Source: Clostridia bacterium (GTDB lineage: Bacteria; Bacillota_A; Clostridia; Oscillospirales; CAG-272). Taken from it: a stretch of DNA of 9,367 nt. Under the pieces are notes generated by a model that did not search any database, was not told the DNA's origin, and worked only from the letters and a program-made list of their open reading frames with translations. A program made the translations under genes and the position numbers. This document shows, one piece after another, positions 6,508 through 9,367 of this stretch. Position 1 is the stretch's first letter, and every line of letters begins with the position of its first letter. Location of the stretch: NCBI GenBank assembly GCA_017468115.1, contig JAFUJS010000047.1:1-9367 (forward strand), read 5' to 3'.

Positions 6508-7347
6508 ATGAAGCTAAATATCGGTTGCCATCTTTCCGTTTCAGGTGGCTATGAAAATATGGGCAAGGTTGCTCTTTCAATAGGTGCAAATACCTTCCAG
6601 TTTTTTACTCGTAATCCAAGAGGCGGCAGCTTTAAGCCACCAACAGACGAGGATATAAACGGACTTATAAAAATGATGGAGGAAAATAGCTTTGCTCCAA
6701 TAATTGCCCACGCACCATATACCTTCAATCCCTGCGCCGCAGATGATGGTATAAGAGAGTACACAATCAGAACAATGTCAGAGGACCTAAGGCTCCTTGA
6801 TAAAATCCCTGATGTTTATTACAATTTCCACCCGGGCAGCCATGTTCAGCAGGGTGCTGAAATTGGCATTAAAAAAACTGCCGATAGCCTTAATAAAATA
6901 CTTGCCAACAGTGAAAAAACAATGGTTCTTATAGAGACAATGGCAGGCAAGGGCAGCGAGATTGGAAGAAGCTTTGAGGAGATAAAAAGTATTATCGATA
7001 AGGTGGAAAAACAGACACGTGTCGGCGTTTGTTTAGACACCTGTCACGTAAATGATGGTGGCTACGACATTGCAAACGACCCTAACAAGGTGTTTGAAGA
7101 GTTTGATAAAATAATAGGCATTGATCGTCTTAAGGCAATCCACCTAAACGACAGTAAAAACCCACTAGGTGCCCACAAGGACAGACACGAAAAAATCGGT
7201 CAGGGATACTTAACCCTTGATGGCATTGTAAGGATTATTACAAGTCCCTACATAAAGGGCTTGCCAATTTGCCTTGAAACCCCTCAGGACCTAAACGGCT
7301 ATGCAGAAGAAATAAAGCTTCTTAAGAATTTAGTAGAAGGTATTTAA
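6508..7347 (+). CDS. nfo: Endonuclease IV (AP endonuclease, Nfo)
   Basis: Nfo is a zinc enzyme of base excision repair that cuts 5' of abasic sites and removes blocked 3' ends. The 279 residues form one TIM-barrel domain, a normal length. All nine expected metal ligands are visible: H68 (IAHAPY), H108 (NFHPG), E143 (LIETMAGKG), D177 and H180 (GVCLDTCHVNDGGYD), H212 (HLNDSK), D225 and H227 (KDRHEKIGQG) and E257 (CLETP), so three zincs should bind and the enzyme should be active. The ATG follows GAGGT by four bases. It lies 63 nt after obgE and 14 nt before the next gene, so is probably co-transcribed with both. Confidence 0.97.
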   Translation: MKLNIGCHLSVSGGYENMGKVALSIGANTFQFFTRNPRGGSFKPPTDEDINGLIKMMEENSFAPIIAHAPYTFNPCAADDGIREYTIRTMSEDLRLLDKIPDVYYNFHPGSHVQQGAEIGIKKTADSLNKILANSEKTMVLIETMAGKGSEIGRSFEEIKSIIDKVEKQTRVGVCLDTCHVNDGGYDIANDPNKVFEEFDKIIGIDRLKAIHLNDSKNPLGAHKDRHEKIGQGYLTLDGIVRIITSPYIKGLPICLETPQDLNGYAEEIKLLKNLVEGI

Positions 7348-7361
7348 CGAGGAATATAAAT

Positions 7362-7922
7362 ATGAAAAAGAAGTTTATAGATCCAAATACTGTAGCTTCA
7401 GTTGAGGGTGGCATTAGGCTATCGCATGTTAAATGGTTCGACATAAAGAACATTTATTCCATAAGCATGGAGGGCAGAAGGAGACTTCGAAAAATTTTTT
7501 CTATTGAAAAGGAGTGCTTGTTTTTTGGCTCTGTTGAGCCGGCGGTTGTGGTCAGCGTTAAGCCACTTTTGGTTTCTGTATATTCTGAAGATATGGACGC
7601 AGTTTTGCTACTACAATTTGCCCCAGCATATGCTGAAAAGTATTCCCTTAACGTTGGTAGTAGACTAATATCTGTCAATACCTATGGAAACGATAGAGCC
7701 TTAAGTAACGATATATTTGTTGGAGAGAGGTATAGTGGGGATTGGACTGATTTTACGCCACATGTCGCTGACTTCTTGTCTCGTGATTCTAAAAAAATAC
7801 AAGCTCATAAGCGGAGCATTCCGGAAGAACGCTGGGCATATGTGAAAACACTCGGAGATAAATATTTGGCAGAGCATGCGGAGCTTGCGAGAAATGGATT
7901 TTGGTTTATCAAAAAAAGATTA
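7362..7922 (+). CDS. Uncharacterised 187-residue protein, last gene of the rimM operon
   Basis: I do not recognise this protein. It has no signal peptide, membrane helix or Cys/His cluster. Residues 18-48 are rich in basic and aromatic residues (KWFDIKNIYSISMEGRRRLRKIF). Residues about 50-108 look beta-rich (LFFGSVEPAVVVSVKPLLVSV; VLLLQFAP; VGSRLISVNTYGN, given as separate strands). The last 35 residues look helical and amphipathic, with EERWAYVKTLGDKYLAEH and a basic end FWFIKKRL. This suggests a small soluble mixed alpha/beta protein; a beta-barrel core is possible but unproven. CGAGGA precedes the ATG. It starts 14 nt after nfo and its TAA (7923-7925) abuts the terminator stem. By eye it uses more A/T-ending codons than trmD or obgE, which is weak evidence for later acquisition. 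Confidence 0.75.
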
Positions 7923-7923
7923 T

Positions 7924-7958
7924 AAAAAGTCACAGGCTTGTTGCCTGTGACTTTTTTT
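7924..7958 (+). terminator. Strong intrinsic terminator, probably bidirectional
   Basis: AGTCACAGGC (7928-7937) pairs perfectly with GCCTGTGACT (7943-7952) around loop TTGTT, and a T7 run ends at 7958. The opposite strand has five Ts after the same stem (complement of 7924-7928), so it can also stop transcription of the convergent DUF421-DUF4363 unit, whose stop codon lies in the T-run. Confidence 0.95.
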
Positions 7959-8313
7959 AGAATATACTATCAAAGGATAGCCTTTCGTGGTTTTGAATTT
8001 CTTCAATATACTCAATTAAGGTAGCCTTGTACTCGTAAAAGTTCAAAAATGAGTCATTTTCGTAAAGCTCCTTCATAATTGTCATAGTCATATCAACATC
8101 GTCAATCTTTCCGTGCGGGGCAGAAATTGCAATGTAGCTTCTGTTTTTCTCCCAGTCATTATATATTTGCAAAAATTCATCCTCGCTTTCTGGCAAAAGC
8201 TCCTCGGCGCCTTGGCTGATTTGTCCAAGTGTTTTATCAACGTAAATAGCATTCCCGATTATAACTCCGCTTACCAGCACCAAAACCACTAGAGAAACAA
8301 TAAATGCCTTCAT
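7957..8313 (-). CDS. DUF4363 family protein, membrane-anchored
   Basis: A 118-residue protein with an N-terminal hydrophobic segment at about 4-23, either an uncleaved anchor or a signal sequence without a clear cleavage site. The rest, probably extracytoplasmic, is acidic and helical. WEKNRSYIAISAPHGKIDDVDMT (as WEKNRSYIAISAPHG then KIDDVDMT, residues 54-76) and the terminal HERLSFDSIF fit the DUF4363 pattern. No biochemical function is known to me. Its ATG overlaps the stop of the upstream DUF421 gene as ATGA, so translation is likely coupled. The same pairing of DUF421 and DUF4363 genes is familiar from Firmicutes and supports both calls, suggesting the two work together at the membrane. 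Confidence 0.8.
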   Translation of the reverse strand: MKAFIVSLVVLVLVSGVIIGNAIYVDKTLGQISQGAEELLPESEDEFLQIYNDWEKNRSYIAISAPHGKIDDVDMTMTIMKELYENDSFLNFYEYKATLIEYIEEIQNHERLSFDSIF

Positions 8314-8984
8314 TTTTCATCCTTCATTATTAAATTCAGCTTACCCTGGTTGTCGCAGGTTAGCAAAAACACATCCTTAATATCAAGCTTGTGCTTTTTA
8401 AGATATTTCCTTGCCCATTCTTGATTCTTGCCAACAGCATCAAGATTGCTTTCGTTGAATTTACCATCAATAATTATAGGGTGGGCAACCCCCTCTTCTG
8501 CCTTTTTAATTTTCAAGTCCTTGCAGGTTACAACCTGCTCCTCAGCTTTAGCAAAGGCGGAGAGCTTACCATTTTGCTCCAAAATCGCATATTCCACCTT
8601 GGAAATATCGGGAAAGCCAATGAGCCTAAGCTCGCTAATCAGCTCACTTGCACCGATTCTCAGCCTGCCAAGCTCCTTTTGATTCAGCTTGCCGTTTTTG
8701 ATTATAAAGCTGGGGCTACCGTAAAATATCTTTTTGATAGTGGGAGATTTAGTCATAAGAAAGGATAAAACCACCTCAGCCGACAAAAGAAAGAGAAGAG
8801 GAATAACCGCATAGGAAAGCGGTATGGAAATGTCCTGTATAGGATTAACCGCCAACTCCGATAGCATAAAGGTGGTAACCAGCTCAGAGAGCTGAAGCTC
8901 GCCCACCTGCCTTTTTCCCATCAGCCGAATAATCAGCATAAAGAGAATATATATAATGATAGTTCTAACAAAAACAGTAGCCAT
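8310..8984 (-). CDS. DUF421 (YetF-like) membrane protein
   Basis: A 224-residue protein with about three N-terminal membrane segments (roughly 4-22, 35-50 and 56-76) and a soluble C-terminal part. The family signature RLMGKRQVGELQLSELVTTF lies at 20-39. FIIKNGKLNQKELGRLRI (93-110), SELISELRLIGFPDISKVEYAI (113-134, as SELISELRLIG and FPDISKVEYAI) and LEQNGKLSAF follow. These are the hallmarks of YetF/YcaP-type DUF421 proteins, whose role is poorly defined. PIIIDGK at 169-175 begins a further C-terminal segment, ending in LDIKDVFLLTCDNQGKLNLI. The ATG at 8984 is preceded only by a run of five Gs (GTGGGGG) about six bases away, an atypical ribosome binding site. It overlaps the following DUF4363 gene by four bases. 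Confidence 0.88.
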   Translation of the reverse strand: MATVFVRTIIIYILFMLIIRLMGKRQVGELQLSELVTTFMLSELAVNPIQDISIPLSYAVIPLLFLLSAEVVLSFLMTKSPTIKKIFYGSPSFIIKNGKLNQKELGRLRIGASELISELRLIGFPDISKVEYAILEQNGKLSAFAKAEEQVVTCKDLKIKKAEEGVAHPIIIDGKFNESNLDAVGKNQEWARKYLKKHKLDIKDVFLLTCDNQGKLNLIMKDEK

Positions 8985-8998
8985 TATAAACCCCCACG

Positions 8999-9027
8999 AT
9001 TATAGATAGTATTGTGGAAAAATTAAA
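8999..9027 (-). promoter_or_regulatory. Weak candidate promoter for the DUF421-DUF4363 pair
   Basis: A perfect TATAAT (9004-8999) lies just upstream of the DUF421 start. At 17-base spacing the -35 position reads only TTTAAT (9027-9022). The transcript would have a very short leader of about eight bases carrying the G-run. The region is AT-rich, so chance is a real possibility. Confidence 0.3.
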
Positions 9028-9066
9028 TTCAAATACATAAATTAAATAAAATTGCAAAAAAACATC

Positions 9067-9095
9067 TTGACAAATAGATATAATGATGTTAAAAT
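9067..9095 (+). promoter_or_regulatory. rRNA operon promoter P1
   Basis: TTGACA (9067-9072), a 17-base spacer and TAAAAT (9090-9095) give a near-consensus sigma-A promoter, with a start expected near 9102. An A7 tract (9056-9062) and other A/T runs lie directly upstream as a possible UP element. It is the first of two tandem promoters facing the window end. Confidence 0.87.
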
Positions 9096-9119
9096 AAAAT
9101 TCCCTACACTATGAAAGTT

Positions 9120-9157
9120 AAGTTTTTAGAAAAAAGTTTCAAAAACTTCAAAAAAAG
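9120..9157 (+). promoter_or_regulatory. Phased A-tracts upstream of rRNA promoter P2
   Basis: A6 (9130-9135), A5 (9141-9145) and A7 (9150-9156) have centres about 10.5 and 10 bp apart, one helical turn each, ending four bases before the P2 -35. This is expected to curve DNA and fits an UP element contacted by the RNA polymerase alpha subunit. AAGTTT and AAACTT (9134-9139, 9143-9148) also form a short inverted repeat. Spacing is seen; activity is inferred. Confidence 0.6.
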
Positions 9158-9159
9158 AC

Positions 9160-9188
9160 TTGACAAGAAATAAATGTAGTGATATAAT
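9160..9188 (+). promoter_or_regulatory. rRNA operon promoter P2
   Basis: A perfect TTGACA (9160-9165), a 17-base spacer and a perfect TATAAT (9183-9188), with transcription expected to begin around 9193-9195. A consensus core of this kind, 93 bp downstream of a second one, is typical of stable-RNA operons in Firmicutes. Confidence 0.93.
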
Positions 9189-9194
9189 AGCAAG

Positions 9195-9367
9195 GCTGAC
9201 TTGGGGGGAGAGACCTTAAGTTGGCACGAAAAGATCCTTGAAAATTGAACAATGAACAAAAAGTTTTTTGAAAAGAGAACTGATGTACTGAAAGAAACGG
9301 AACTCTTAAGAAAATTCTTTTAAGTTGAAGAATACTACTCGAAACAAGTAATTTAAGTTAAAGAGCA
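9195..9367 (+). other. rRNA operon leader (precursor RNA upstream of 16S rRNA)
   Basis: The stretch from the P2 start to the window end has no credible reading frame and resembles clostridial pre-16S leader sequence. It contains the boxA-like site and stretches able to form the 5' side of the RNase III processing stem. The 16S gene itself is not visible: the conserved AGAGTTTGATC start is not reached, and should lie a short distance beyond 9367. Orientation matches the rimM operon. Confidence 0.8.
9233..9244 (+). promoter_or_regulatory. boxA-like rRNA antitermination site
   Basis: GATCCTTGAAAA, followed by TTGAAC, closely resembles the TGTTCTTTGAAAACT-type boxA found in Firmicute rRNA leaders and spacers. 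There NusB-S10 (NusE) loads to make RNA polymerase resistant to premature termination. It lies about 40 nt into the P2 transcript, the expected place. Confidence 0.7.

Noticed and set aside
9357..9367. GTTAAAGAGCA, the exact reverse complement of an E. coli-type boxA
   Set aside because: boxA acts as RNA in the sense orientation; on the minus strand it would not serve this operon. The sense boxA-like site at 9233-9244 is the better call.
1..9367. CRISPR arrays, insertion sequences, phage, toxin-antitoxin or defence genes
   Set aside because: No regularly spaced repeats, transposase, integrase or terminal inverted repeats were seen; apart from the items listed the region is ordinary core chromosome.

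Overview
The window looks like a chromosomal core region from an anaerobic Firmicute of class Clostridia, probably the Ruminococcaceae/Oscillospiraceae side. The reasons are moderate-to-low GC, strong AGGAGG-type ribosome binding sites, near-consensus sigma-A promoters with 17-bp spacers, the rpmG-secE-nusG-rplK-rplA order, and clostridial-looking TrmD and Obg proteins. The family-level placement is inference.

Region 1 (1-1758, minus strand) is the translation/transcription operon rpmG-secE-nusG-rplK-rplA. It is read leftward from a strong promoter at 1730-1758, and rplA is cut by the window edge after 12 codons. The nusG-rplK gap carries a hairpin resembling the ribosomal protein L1 binding site of 23S rRNA, so it is probably the L1 feedback operator. 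The leader before rpmG is about 120 nt long and can form two mutually exclusive long-range pairings.

Region 2 (1809-7958, plus strand) is a probable six-gene operon, divergent from region 1. It runs from a promoter at 1809-1837 to a strong intrinsic terminator at 7924-7958. The order is rimM, trmD, a large membrane protein of the O-antigen ligase/polymerase type, obgE, nfo, and an unrecognised 187-residue protein. rimM and trmD overlap by one base, and the other gaps are 14-63 nt. Ribosome maturation (RimM, Obg), tRNA modification (TrmD) and AP-site repair (Nfo) are thus co-transcribed with an envelope-glycan-type membrane protein. The usual ribosomal-protein neighbours (rpsP/rplS for rimM-trmD, rplU/rpmA for obg) are not present here.

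Region 3 (7957-8984, minus strand) is a translationally coupled pair, a DUF421 (YetF-like) membrane protein followed by a DUF4363 protein. It converges on the operon of region 2 and shares its terminator.

Region 4 (8985-9367, plus strand) has no protein gene. It holds tandem consensus promoters, an A-tract-rich upstream element and a boxA-like antitermination site. This is the 5' end of a ribosomal RNA operon whose 16S gene should begin just beyond the window.

I found no CRISPR array, insertion sequence, phage gene, toxin-antitoxin pair or defence cassette, and no clear new multi-gene system. The least ordinary elements are the ligase-like protein that lacks the family's histidine, the unknown 187-residue protein, and the RNA leaders.
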